A program made the translations under genes and the position numbers. 64,000 bases of DNA from Pelecanus crispus. Lineage: Eukaryota > Chordata > Aves > Pelecaniformes > Pelecanidae. Positions 1 through 10,469 of the stretch are shown here, one piece after another. Below the pieces are notes generated by a model. The model did not search any database. It was not told the origin of the DNA and saw nothing but the letters and a program-made list of their open reading frames with translations. Position 1 is the stretch's first letter. Each line of letters starts with the position of its first letter. Location of the stretch: contig NC_134643.1 of the NCBI RefSeq assembly GCF_030463565.1, positions 165,996,491-166,060,490 on the forward strand. Reading direction: 5' to 3'.

Positions 1-1106
1 CCCTGCTGCCACGCCAGCATGCCTCATTTTGCTTGTAAGGTCTGGCGTCAAAGCCTTTTCATCCCTCTTCGTGACAGACAGGTCCTCTGTTCGGCTCGGT
101 GATGTCCCAGTTTGTACGTAGTTAGCTTGCTGCGGCTATGAGCATCGTGCTGCTTGCTTTTCTTTTCCTCTTTTTTTTTCATTAAGACTGTGACCAAGCT
201 GGTGTTACTATCTGAAAAAAAAAAAAATGCCATCGAATATGTGCGTTTGACTCTGTTAATTTGCTTTCAGATAATCAATGCCACTGTGCTTTATTTTACC
301 ACAAAACAAGAAGACACATGAACTTCCAAACTGCAACCAGGCTCTTCTGTCACTGAATAAAATGTTGTTTCTCAAATCCTGAGTGCTGCCATGGTGAAAG
401 GGGAAGCTGAGCAGATGAGGGAGGGAAGCAGGCGCTTCCCCAGGGTGTGTTGGACTGCACCCGGAGTCAGCAACACTGGGTTTTGCAGGTAGTGTGTGAC
501 TAAGTCCATCAGTTCAGGCTTTAAAAAGCACCACCACACCCCAACAAGCGAAAACAAACTGTGGCTTCATGCCTGCATGTTTTAATAACCCGGTTTGACC
601 AGGGATAATTAAACCATAAATGCAGTGGCACAGTGTAGGAAGATGTCTGCTTAGCTGAACTGAAACTTGATGTGTTTTGGGTTTGTTGTTCCATAAAGGA
701 TGTGCTAAGTGGAGCTTGTTTCCATCACTGGGATGGATCCCATAATGGTGAGAGAGGGGGAAAAAAAAAAGATTAAGAAAGGCTCAGTGCTTTTCCTGAA
801 GCTTAAGGATGCATTGGCTGATGTGGATTCAATTCCTTTGAGAAACGATGGAATGTAATTTGATTATGGCAAAGAACTGCAAGGGTGCCTTTCTCCTGGT
901 GTCTGTTTTTCACTGTTAGTTTTTGACCGAGAGGTTTAAAAGAGATATTTGAATTTAGTATGATATTTAAACAAGGTGTAGGACTATGCGAGCACTTTGC
1001 ATGCACCTGAAGAGTCTTGCATGTACGGTGCATCTTGGCATGGGTGCGGTTCTCCAGAGTGTTGGGCAAAGCAGGCACGTGAGTAACGTACACCTTTGTC
1101 TTTCAG
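1..1106 (+). other. 5' flank or intron of GGACT, non-coding
   Basis: No exon could be recognised here. The stretch ends in a pyrimidine-rich tract and AG dinucleotides just before the GGACT start codon, so at least its right end is probably intron. It holds several A- or T-homopolymers (near 170-180, 214-226 and 760-770). An open frame from 986 runs into the GGACT frame but carries no recognisable protein before the conserved start. Confidence 0.5.
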
Positions 1107-1118
1107 CTGCTTTTGCAG
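1095..1118 (+). other. GGACT: splice acceptor region of the GGACT coding exon
   Basis: Two closely spaced candidate acceptors precede the start codon: a TTTCAG ending at 1106 and a TTTTGCAG ending at 1118. Either places the start codon (1124) within the first 20 bases of the exon, consistent with an untranslated upstream exon followed by a single coding exon. Which one is used cannot be decided from sequence alone; tandem acceptors 12 bases apart could both be used without changing the protein. Confidence 0.55.
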
Positions 1119-1123
1119 GTACG

Positions 1124-1597
1124 ATGGCCCGTGTCTTCGTCTACGGCACGCTTAAGAAGGGCCAGCCCAACTACAAGTACATGATCAACACGGCCAAGGG
1201 GCTAGCGAAATTCCAAGGAAGGGGCCGCACGGTGGAGAAGTACCCGCTGGTGATTGCAGGAAAATACAACATTCCTTACATGCTGAACATCCCGGGAACA
1301 GGACACCACGTCGCTGGGGAGATCTACTCGGTTGACGACCAGATGCTGCAGTTCTTGGATGAGTTTGAAGGCTGCCCAGACATGTACCAGCGTACCCTGA
1401 TGAGAATCGAGGTGGTGGAGTGGGAAGGGAAGGGCGGTGCGGGCGAGGCGCGGGCAGCTGCCGAGGGCGTCGTGGAGTGCTTCGTGTACAGCACGATGAC
1501 GTACCCGCCCGAGTGGGTCAGCCTCCCCTACCATGACAGTTACGACTCCTCGGGGAAACACGGCCTCTCCTACGTTCTACGTGAAAGCCGGGATTAG
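1124..1597 (+). CDS. GGACT: gamma-glutamylaminecyclotransferase, complete single-exon coding region
   Basis: The 157-residue product matches the GGACT branch of the AIG2/gamma-glutamylcyclotransferase fold. The enzyme cleaves gamma-glutamylamines, such as the gamma-glutamyl-epsilon-lysine left after breakdown of transglutaminase cross-linked protein, giving 5-oxoproline and the free amine. Visible signatures are the substrate loop VYGTLKKGQPN (residues 6-16), PLVIAG (41-46), the GEIYSVD strand (65-71) and FLDEFE, which places the catalytic glutamate at residue 82, the position known in the human enzyme. FVYS (120-123) and PPEW (128-131) follow, then YHDSYDS (136-142). The start at 1124 was chosen because homology begins there and splice acceptors lie just upstream. 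Residues 100-115 form a Gly/Ala/Glu-rich linker that is variable in the family. Length is close to the usual 150 or so. No signal peptide is visible, so it is probably cytosolic. The frame is intact and GC-rich relative to its surroundings. Confidence 0.95.
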   Translation: MARVFVYGTLKKGQPNYKYMINTAKGLAKFQGRGRTVEKYPLVIAGKYNIPYMLNIPGTGHHVAGEIYSVDDQMLQFLDEFEGCPDMYQRTLMRIEVVEWEGKGGAGEARAAAEGVVECFVYSTMTYPPEWVSLPYHDSYDSSGKHGLSYVLRESRD

Positions 1598-1685
1598 AAA
1601 CGGGAGATAACGCAGCCCGGCCGAAGACGTAGTACTAAGCACGTGTCGATCGGTAACCTTTCCAGGAAAGCTGTAATACCTTTCT

Positions 1686-1691
1686 ATTAAA
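1686..1691 (+). terminator. GGACT: GGACT poly(A) signal (ATTAAA)
   Basis: An ATTAAA hexamer lies 88 bases after the GGACT stop codon and is followed by a T/G-containing stretch. It would give a very short 3' untranslated region ending near 1705-1715. ATTAAA is the commonest variant of AATAAA. Longer alternative 3' ends are possible. Confidence 0.55.
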
Positions 1692-2401
1692 ACACAGGAT
1701 CTCTTGTAACCTTCCCAACCCGGGAGCCTTGGCGCTAGCGTTGAAGTCTTGTAGGCCCTGAGATGGGGGCTCCTCCCCGGCTAGTCAGCATCCTCCTCGC
1801 CACTGCTAACCTGCTAAGAGTAACTGGGTTTGCACGAGGTGTAAAATAACCATATCTGGGCACATCGGTTTTGGGGTCTAGTTATTTTCTCCATTCCCCT
1901 CTTTGCCTCAGTGCATGACTCAGGTCAGTGAAAGGCAGAGGAACAGACTAATTTTCTTTTTTACCTGAACTGACACATTTTCTTGTGTAGTTCTCCAAGG
2001 TGGGTGGAATAACGCTGATACTATTGCACTAATAGCTGAAACTGATTTTAAAAAATCATGGTCTGCAAACAAAGCGCAACTCGCGTTTAATATTGACTTG
2101 TAATGGTGTTTAGTAGGTTACTGAAGGTAAACAGGGAGAGATGACCATATAGATACTGTGCGCTTCAAGACAAATACAAAATTGCTGGTGAAATAGAGAA
2201 AATTTAAAGACTATTCTTACTCTGTATTGCAATGTTTTTCTGAACTGGAAAGGAGTATTTTTAGAACATGTTTAGTTTTATAAGGTACTGTGAAGAAATA
2301 TTAAAAGAGTATAAGAGAATTACATTTAAAATCGTTATTTTTAATATAGCATTCTAAGCACTTTAGGTACCACTAAAGTTCACTGAGTGACTGTAGGATT
2401 T

Positions 2402-2426
2402 GGGGGGGGTGTGGGGGGTGTTGGGG
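2402..2426 (+). other. G-run cluster, possible G-quadruplex
   Basis: Runs of 8, 6 and 4 G are separated by TGT and TGTT. The run of eight can supply two tracts, so a four-tract G-quadruplex is possible. It lies between the 3' ends of GGACT and PCCA. Function is unknown. Confidence 0.4.
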
Positions 2427-2933
2427 ACCAGGAAAAGCAAACCTGCTTTCAGCTGCCCACCACGCTACAGCGGATGCAGCTGTTCTGAGCACTTACTACC
2501 AAGGTGACTATTTGCCAAGCACTTTAATGCAGAACTTGCAACCATATGCAAACTGTATTTCCTATCAGGGAAAAGATTTTCTAGACATTATAAAAAAATA
2601 TCCAAAGGACCTGTATTGTTGAAACATTTAAACGGGGGGGGCGGGAAGATGGAAGGAAGAGTATTGTCCCCCTGACCCAGCCAACTGTGCTGGTTTCTGT
2701 ACCGTCTGGGAAAATCGTGGCTTTCTGTTGTTACGCTCCTGTGCCTTATATTTTCCTTCAGCTGCAGTGTTTGGTACGTATAGATTGTACAGTATACAAA
2801 GCTGCTAAAGGGATGTGAGCAGGGACCATACGCCATGCAGTGAGCCAGAGTACAATTAAATGTACTAAGGATACCATTAAGAACAATATTGTACTTTTGC
2901 TTCACTGCCAGTAGCCCTGTGATGGCCGAACGA

Positions 2934-2985
2934 GATCCAGGGTAGGGAATCAGCCCAGGGATCCAGGGTAAGGAATCAGCCTAAA
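2934..2985 (+). repeat. two-copy tandem duplication, 26-base unit
   Basis: The first unit (2934-2959) and the second (2960-2985) both begin GATCCAGGGTA and share GGAATCAGCC; they differ at a few bases, mostly at the right end. This is a small local duplication with no evident function. Confidence 0.6.
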
Positions 2986-4667
2986 CTTGATCAGTAGTAG
3001 GCACTGCTGCATCTCATTTAGAAAAACAGACAGAAAGCTTGTGTTGCTACAGGAAGCAAATTAAGTAATTTTAAAGTAGAATACTTCTGTCTCTTTACAA
3101 TACTTGGTTTTTGTTTAGCCCAACCTGCAGAAGCTGAACTGTGCTCCTTTTGGAAGGGGCAAGATGGCATTAAGGAAGTTTGTAGGAAGATCTGCAGGGT
3201 GTCTGCCTCAGTTTCTCCAACTGCAAAAGCATTGATTTTCCTGGAGGGCAGGTACTTCCCAAACACTCTCCTTACTCATCTCGATAGGTTTTGTAAACTA
3301 ACAAAGCAGATCCCTGCGCTACATTATTCCCCCTTGGCCGTGCGTTGTAGCTGGCAGCATCTCAGTAACATGAAAAATGCCTCTTCAGTCAGAAGTTTCA
3401 AGCAGAATCACAAACCTTTCTGGTTGAACATGAGTCACCAGCCCTGTCGCAGACTGTTTTCATCCTCCACCTTCCGGTAAAGGGCCCAGGCACCTCTGGC
3501 CAGAGGGGTTTTTCTGGGAAGTAGCATGACTCTGCACATCCTAGGCAAGAAAATGAGAGCAGGCCCCCTCTTCTCTGGCACAGGGGTCAAGGCACAGCAG
3601 GAACAGTGAACTTAGACGTACGTATAAAAAAAAAAAAAGCTGTAGGAGGTGAGGCCAAAGGCAGGAGTAGCTCAGTATCCTGGCCCAGCAATGGGCAGCA
3701 GCGGAGGCCTAGGGAAGAGCCAAGGGACAGAGATGATGCTTACAGCGTGCAGGGACCACGGAAGTATGACTGTATCCAGTGAGCTGCAGACTTACTGAGC
3801 TAGATCAATTAATGGAAGAAAGAGCCTCCATTAACCACACACTAACATTTTGAACCCAGTAAACTTCTCGTATCTTTACCATCCTGTGGCGTGGAGTTCC
3901 TGAGTGAGGAGGAGAAAAAAAATACATCCTCATACCCATTCCAACCAAGTCACCAGCCCTCTCACTTCTGTTCTAGTCTCTTAAATCTTCCTCCTCTCCA
4001 GGCCCTCTCTGGTTTCCCACACTGGATATGCAGCTCTTCCAGCAGGATATAGTTACGTATTATGAACAGTCCTAGTTCTTCACAGTGTCTTTAGTAAGAG
4101 CCTCTGCACAACGAAAGATCAGATGCTTGGGTCTTCCTTTCCTGTAAGTTCAGGAGGAGGCTTGGCCGGAGGGACAGCAAGTGCCTCCAGCAATACTTTG
4201 GGGTATCTAAGGGGCTTCAAGGACAGTGCCAGCTCCTTCTATAAGGACTTGCATCCAGTAATCAGTTGGAAGAAGATGAAGTGGGGGGAGTCTGGAGTGT
4301 GGAGTCTGAATAAAAGAAGAAAATTCCCTTACAACTGTAAATGACAATTCACGGGGAAAGTCTGCACTAGCAAAATAAAACATCTAACCTGTAATTTAAA
4401 TCTAGTCTATACAAAGGCTTCAAAATATTACACTAAATCCAATCAGAACTTAAGCCATTGGCAGTGCTTGTTCAGCGTTTACACAGAGCATAGGAAAACT
4501 GCTCTGTTAACCACTCAGTGGTTAATTTTTCACTTACCAACCATTCTGGTCAATTTGGCTGGGGCCTCAATCCAGTGATATTCCTATGGAGAAGATGACT
4601 TGGATTTGGGCTTTTGTTTGCTTTTTTTAAAAAAGAGGCTTTTCCTGTTTTAAAGCAGAAAGGGTAT

Positions 4668-4682
4668 TTTATTGATTTTATT
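4668..4682 (-). terminator. PCCA: PCCA poly(A) signals, two AATAAA
   Basis: Read on the - strand, two AATAAA hexamers (4677-4682 and 4668-4673) lie about 240-260 bases after the PCCA stop codon. They are the first canonical signals I see downstream of the stop, giving a 3' untranslated region of roughly 270 bases. No strong GU-rich downstream element is obvious. Confidence 0.55.
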
Positions 4683-4923
4683 TGATCCCGAAAAATCAAA
4701 GAATTACAAAGGTTATGTACAAGTATTTCTGGAAGTAAAAATCTGGGATCTGTTGCCAAGGTTTAACATCTGTGTTTGCTGTCTTAACCACTGATACAAT
4801 AAATATGACTGTATAAAATCTTGCACATAGGACTGTCCATCTTGTGTGTTGAATTGCCTTAATTTTACTTTATGGGTGGAACTAATAAAGGCTTAGCTAA
4901 TTCAACAGTGTGGAGGCAACCTT

Positions 4924-4992
4924 TCATTCCAGTTCCACCAGCAGATCTCCTTCTCCAACGGTATCACCAGCTTTGCAGTGCACAGCTTTCAC
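4924..4992 (-). CDS. PCCA: PCCA terminal coding exon (end of biotinyl-carrier domain)
   Basis: Propionyl-CoA carboxylase alpha chain, mitochondrial matrix, which carboxylates propionyl-CoA to methylmalonyl-CoA using biotin. This exon encodes the last 22 residues, VKAVHCKAGDTVGEGDLLVE plus Leu-Glu, then TGA (4924-4926). It ends in Leu-Glu exactly as the human chain does. The sequence supplies the closing strands of the biotinyl (lipoyl-like) domain; GDTVGEGDLL is the family's C-terminal signature. The acceptor AG is at 4993-4994 with a pyrimidine-rich tract before it, and the first codon is whole (phase 0). By human numbering, from memory, it corresponds to residues 707-728, exon 24. The 69-base length matches the human terminal coding segment. 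Confidence 0.95.
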   Translation of the reverse strand: MKAVHCKAGDTVGEGDLLVELE

Positions 4993-7900
4993 CTACAGTA
5001 ACGAAACAGAAACAATTTCAAATCTTCCTCAATAGCACAGTTAAATAAATGGCTTGGTTGACATTGCTTTATATATAGACTATCACATCTGCATGCACAG
5101 GGTAAGTGGCCACTATACAACATTATGACCACCACGGGGATCACAGGCGTACATATGTTGGAAGGGCCTCGAGAGGTTGCCAGCTCAACCTCCAATGCTC
5201 AGAGTCCAGCTGAGTTTTGAGTATCTCTGAGGGTGGAAGACTTCACAACCTGTGGGCAGCCTGCTCCAGTGCTTGACCAAATCGTGTCCAACTCCATGAA
5301 GGTATTTAGGCACCTACCACTTGCTGGTTTTCTTATTACTTACGTGCTTGATGATCTGAACATCAGATTTGAGATGGCACTTTGAAAATTCAAAAGGACC
5401 TTTCTTCCACCTATTTTCACTGCTGTTCATTTACTACTAAATTTGTAAATCTTTTAGATGACAGGCTGACTCTTCAACACTTACGCTTGGCCGTTTCAAT
5501 GACATATTCCAGTATCTCTTGCATTACAGATTTTAAGTATAACTTGATTTTGGAACTGCAGCCATGAACAGCGTTTCCCTCAATCCCCAGACAGCTGAGA
5601 TGATAGATTGATTCAAGTCTGAATTTGGATCCTTTAACATAACTGAACTGGGCAAAGGGCTACCACTGTCAAATAAATGCAACTACATCTGTAGATAAAT
5701 TATATACTCCCGTGCCGATTCCTGAATTTTAAAACACATCTTATACGAGTCCCTCATTTCCTTTATAAAAGGCTGTAGTGTGTTTGAATCCCTTTTCAGC
5801 ACACGGCGCTCCAGAAAATACTTGAAGCTGTATATTAGAGGTCGCTTGCAAGTATTAACTCAGAGCTCACACATGCCAAATCCTTGGTCAAAACCTTGTT
5901 CAGCAGTTAGCTCAGTTCGGTCATCCAAACGTTACCTTGGGCTCCTGAAGGAAACCTGCAGCATAGCCGAAATATCAGGCTGCTATGGCTACACTATTGC
6001 CCACGTCCGAGTTTGATAGTCTAAAGCCACGTGAGCTGTAAGCATATCTCTGGCTCTGCAGCACAGGTGTATTCACCGTGTTGCCCCGAAATGAAGCTGA
6101 ACACTGTACATAGGCAAAGACACCATGAGATGTACAAAAAAGATCCTTATTCCTAAATCAATAGCTAGGCAGCCTACCCGATTCCCCAGTCTCGAGCTTT
6201 TAAGAGATGGAAGCAGTGTGAAAAATATTCTACTTCCTTCTTTTTCTACAAAGCCAAGGTTCAGCAAACATTGTAGCTGGCCAGTGTTTCAAACTCCCCA
6301 GTGATTTTTGACATGCAGCGGGGCCAGCTCCTCGTTCTGACCCACGCGCAGCTGTCCCGTAGGACACAGGAGGCACGCCAGTTCCTCTCCATCTTTCCCT
6401 CATTTTTAAACCACCTGCAGCTGGAGTAGATAAAAACAAGCCACTTTTCTCACAATTACAAACAGGAAGATGGGGTTTGATGCCGAAAAGGAATTCAGCC
6501 GGGAATGAAAATGGGAACGTCTTCCAGCTGAAGACAATCAAACTGAGTTTCAAAACACAGTTTCAAAGCATCAAAACGTGGACTAACAGCCAGTGCCACA
6601 CATCCCAGTGCTGCGGAGGGGCCAAGTTATTTTAGCACTCAGAGCCATGACTTTGCACCGCAGAACAGGACGCATTCTGTTTAGCAGCTTCATTTCTACA
6701 CAGCCCAAAACATTTTTTTTTTGCTTTTTCAAATTCTTAAAATTCTAAAGAATCAAATCATTTGCTTATGATTAAAACGGAGACGCCCAGGGGACATTTC
6801 AAGGTGCACCTCGGGCCCACTGAATGGCCTGTGCACCATTCAAATCCCACTTTGAAAGATTAACAAGCCAAATGGGGGTTTTACGTGGCGTCTGTATAGA
6901 GTGAGTGGGAGATATTTATTATCAGGAGAAGTACAAGCAGGATTTTAAGGAACGGGCCCATGGTTTGCAGCACACCTCCGTGGGAAAGGGAAGGTTTAAG
7001 TAAAAAATAAAAGGGTGGGAGAGGGAATGGCATTTTAATTACAAATACTCACTAGTTACAAACAGTGGATGCAAAGAACAGCAATAAGGGGGTAAACAAA
7101 AGAAACAAAGATGAAAAGCTAAATGCTGGGAAATACTAGTCAAGTGAGAAAATAAATTACATAGGAATTAACGCATGAAATAAAATAATAAAGTGGCAAT
7201 GCTAGAGCAACAGGAGAAGGTACGTTCTCCCTCTCTCTGCAATTTTTTTTCCTCAAGACCCAGTTTTGCACTTGAGGCACTGGAAGAGGCAAGCCCTGGG
7301 TCCCAGCCTCAGCGACGATCTTAGTGCTGTGCCAAACAAGCCTTTCTTGTAAACACACAAACAGTCCTTGGCACAGAGACCCATCTTGAGATCCCAGCGA
7401 ATCTTGCCAGTGACTAACCTCGTCCCTGCCCTGGAGAGTCAGGCTGCTTGCTGCCTCCCTCGGGGCTAAGGGATCTCGCCTTGGGTTTGGTTTTGCTGGT
7501 TTTAATAACAAAATGGCAGTGCTTCAGGGAGCACAGAGGGGCTTGTCCCCAGGCAGAAAAGGGCTAGGACGTGCTGGGAAATACGAGATAGAGGAGAATG
7601 TATAATCCAGGTCTTTGGCAAGGACTCTGGACCAGTGACTCCTCAAAAGTGACTCTGCTCTCCCTTTGAAAAGGATGGATCGGGGGCCCGTGTCTAGGTG
7701 ATCGTTTCAGGCTGGGAATTATAATCTGCCACAGGGATGCTCCAAGGCCCTGATTTAGCAGCTGACAGTCCCCAGACTCGATGGGGTTTAAGGCACGCCC
7801 TTGTCATACCAGTTTAACAGTTCCCTGCCCAGAGCGCTGGTTTTGGTGCGTCCTGTACTGCAGGAGTCGTCGTCCCAGCTCAGGGACTGCAACGCTGATC

Positions 7901-8435
7901 CCCCTAGAAGCCAGGCACAGCCTTGCAAAGCTTAATGCACTTGCAGATCTAGGCTTCATATTTACAGTCACAATAATAAAAAAAAATTGCTTTTCTCATC
8001 TTCCTGCAAAAGCACTTTCTATGCCTTGCTCTGAGTGGGTTTTTAATATCAAATTGTTTGCCATTAATGAATTAACTGGCAAAGAGATCTCTTCAGTTGC
8101 TCGCTGGAAAGGTGGAATTTGGAGAAACGGTCTGCAACACCTTTCAATTCAGCTTGGCATTGTAACATCATAGGAAACAAATCATTTAGGAGAAAAAGAG
8201 TTATATGAATTTCTGAAGCCAGTAAAACTCTTTCCTGCTGTGCTATCTAAGGCTCGGAACTACTTAACAGCATTCACAGCAGATGCAAATGTTAAAAATT
8301 AAAGACACCTTACTTCGAAAGACTTACAACAATCAGGCTTAATTCCTTAACAACCAGAATCCTCCTTTTTTCCTTTTGAAATTCTATCCTATTTGACAAG
8401 TTGCATATGGTTTTAAGTGACCCAAGGTAGCTTAC
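4993..8435 (-). other. PCCA: PCCA last intron
   Basis: Bounded by a GTAAGC donor (reading leftward from 8435) and an AG acceptor at 4993-4994. It contains an old CR1 fragment (5157-5283). A motif with the core ATTTAGGCACCTA (around 5303-5315) resembles the palindromic element at 49187. No other coding sequence was recognised; the longer frames (for example 6230-6553 and 7140-7511) show no family features. Confidence 0.8.
5157..5283 (-). mobile_element. old CR1 LINE 3' fragment
   Basis: The antisense of a CR1 3' untranslated region is recognisable: a GTTGGAAGGGCCTCGAGAGG start, then CCAACCTCCAATGCTCAGAG-like text, GTGGAAGACTTCACAACC, and GGGCAGCCTGCTCCAGTGCT. These are hallmarks of an older avian CR1 subfamily. 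It is heavily 5'-truncated and diverged, so both edges are approximate. It sits in the last PCCA intron, in the sense orientation of that gene. Confidence 0.75.
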
Positions 8436-8513
8436 CTTGCCTGTTTTAGCAGCAATCATACTGTTCTGCATTTTCATTGCTTCAATTACACAAATCTCTT
8501 GACCTTCTGAAAC
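8436..8513 (-). CDS. PCCA: PCCA penultimate coding exon with the biotinylation site
   Basis: This exon encodes 26 residues including [14 protein letters not shown]. The AMKM tetrapeptide is the invariant biotin-attachment motif, and the target lysine codon is at 8472-8474, residue 14 of the exon. That is equivalent to human Lys694, since the exon maps to human residues 681-706 by phase and length (78 bases, phase 0 on both sides). Holocarboxylase synthetase attaches biotin to this lysine. The biotin then shuttles between the alpha-chain carboxylase site and the beta-chain transferase site. The acceptor AG is at 8514-8515, and the donor AAG/GTAAGC ends at 8436. The frame is intact and no key residue is missing. 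Confidence 0.96.
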
Positions 8514-10442
8514 CTGGTAAAATTAAAGCAGTACAAAATGAGGATAGAGGATTTGAAATGCTCTAAGTGTGTATGATTCTTCTGGAAAATAAAGGGATTA
8601 TTTCATTAAATGCCAAAAAGACTTTGACAGCACATGTCAAGTCAGCCAGCTATACAGTCACGACACAAACCACAATCACAAATCGCAGTTGCCTTTGACA
8701 AGCTAGCAGCAACATAGGGAAAAAGGAGTCACCTACTTAAAACTATCACCCCAGACAAACCTGAAAGGCTCCTCTCCCATCCCACCCATTCAGCCCCAAC
8801 TTCTACAGCTCGCATTTCACATCCGTCACAGTTTGACATTAAACCCAGAGCAAAATTCAATCTGTGCAGTTTTGGCCATTGAGCCTTTGCTTTGCTTCCC
8901 TGGCGCAGATCCTGCAGATACTAATCCTGACTCAATTCAAAAGCCGAAAGTTTCTTGGCACGTGTCCGGGGAAGCATGGGCTAGAAGTTCCGGCAACCCC
9001 CGACGGGCTAATGCGGAGCAGAAAGTCACACCTCTGCAGGTGGCAGTATCCGGATGGCGGCTGACGACTTCGGACTGACGGAAGGGAGCACGCCTGCAAG
9101 GAACCACCACCTCTCATCCGCAAGGGAAGCATCACGGAGGCAAAAACGACATTTCTGCTGCAGCTGATAGCTCTTAAAGGGAAACATGCAAGTCTCCTTT
9201 TTCGGCTTGTTCGCACTCTGCTAACAGGCACGAGCAAGCTCAAGGTCACCAGTAACCCACTGGGCTGCTCTGCTGGGCTCCCTGCGCCTCCCAGTCAGGT
9301 CCTCCCTCCAACACCTTGGGCCACACTGCGCAGAGGAAACAGCGGCTCGAGGCTTTACAAGGAGAGGCGGCTGCCTATACGTGAGGGGAAAAACACAGGA
9401 TTCAGAATTTATCCCTTGTGTAAGCCAGCGATCAGCCGGTCATCCCAGGAAGACGATGTATGCCGGAGAGGGAAGGGCACTACCTGCCAGTATTTAGGAA
9501 TTGTGCAGGTACACCCCTCTGGGACACCTGGATCCGAGCGCTCACTGCAAGTCTTTTCATTGGGCTCTTTTGCAGATGTAGTCTGCCATTCACTCATTAT
9601 CCCAGAAAATTTGGGATGCTTTCACTCCGATGTCAAAGTTTCCTTAAAGAGAGTAACGTGAGACCTGCAGAGATCTGGTTTATGAGTTGTTATATGTGGC
9701 AATGCCCTCCAAATGTGTTTGTTTATATACATACATGCATATATACACATGGATGTATTTCTCTAAATACATGTAAAATGAATAATACATATTTAAGGAC
9801 AAGAGTGTAACACTTTGGAGGAATATATTGTCTAACAGGCAGTTGTGAAGTCAGAGATCAAATGCACATTGCACGACGTACATTCTGAAAATGTAAATAA
9901 AGCTTTTTTTCTAAAGCGTGTACTAGCAATGACTGAAAAGCACTGATGTCTGCCTATGGATTCTGAGCAAGACAGAAACAAAGAAGTTACGTTAAAAGGT
10001 GCTTACACACCCTTTCTCCAACAGACTGCCAACAGCAATATGACGGGATTTGAGGGGTAAATAAGGAAAGCATTTGCTATGGGAACATGGTTTACTAACC
10101 GGATACAGAGAATAACCAACACCTAACACTTCACCTGCAGAAATTCCATCCTGAGCTTCAGGCAAGCATTTAAGTCATTAGCAGTGTCAAATTTGGTGAA
10201 TAGTATCAAAGACTTGTTCTTTGTCCCCAGTTATTTCCCCTCTATTCCCTTTCCCTGTCTTTTGTCTCCTTCCTTCCACACCTGCTGCTCTGCCTGTAGC
10301 CTCGTCCCAGCAGCTCTTTCTTTCTTTTCTGGCTTCTTTTCCTCTTCTTTTCCCTATCTCACTGCTCAGCTTTTCTTCCATCTGCTCTGAACTTTCCAGA
10401 CATTTCTGAGGTTAAGAGGAAGCTATGAATATCTACTTGATT

Positions 10443-10469
10443 GTTTTTTTTTTTTTTTTAAAAAAAAAA
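10443..10469. repeat. T-run followed directly by A-run
   Basis: About 16 T are followed directly by about 10 A, a self-complementary homopolymer pair. Similar but shorter T/A junctions occur near 13507-13529. They probably arose by slippage. Confidence 0.7.

Larger units (their letters stand above)
1712..4640. other. intergenic DNA between convergent GGACT and PCCA
   Basis: No gene was recognised. The stretch holds a G-run cluster (2402-2426), a small tandem duplication (2934-2985) and short homopolymers. Reading frames here are short and match nothing I know. The ends of both flanking transcripts probably lie just outside or just inside these limits. Confidence 0.5.

Noticed and set aside
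986-1123. 46-codon N-terminal extension of the GGACT frame
   Set aside because: It crosses splice-acceptor sequence, has no homology to GGACT, and the conserved protein begins at 1124.
1202-1561. 119-codon frame antisense to GGACT
   Set aside because: Shadow of a GC-rich coding exon with no recognisable protein features.
3540-3760. SINE-like stretch with an A-run near 3627
   Set aside because: No promoter boxes or second copy in the window; too little evidence for a mobile element.
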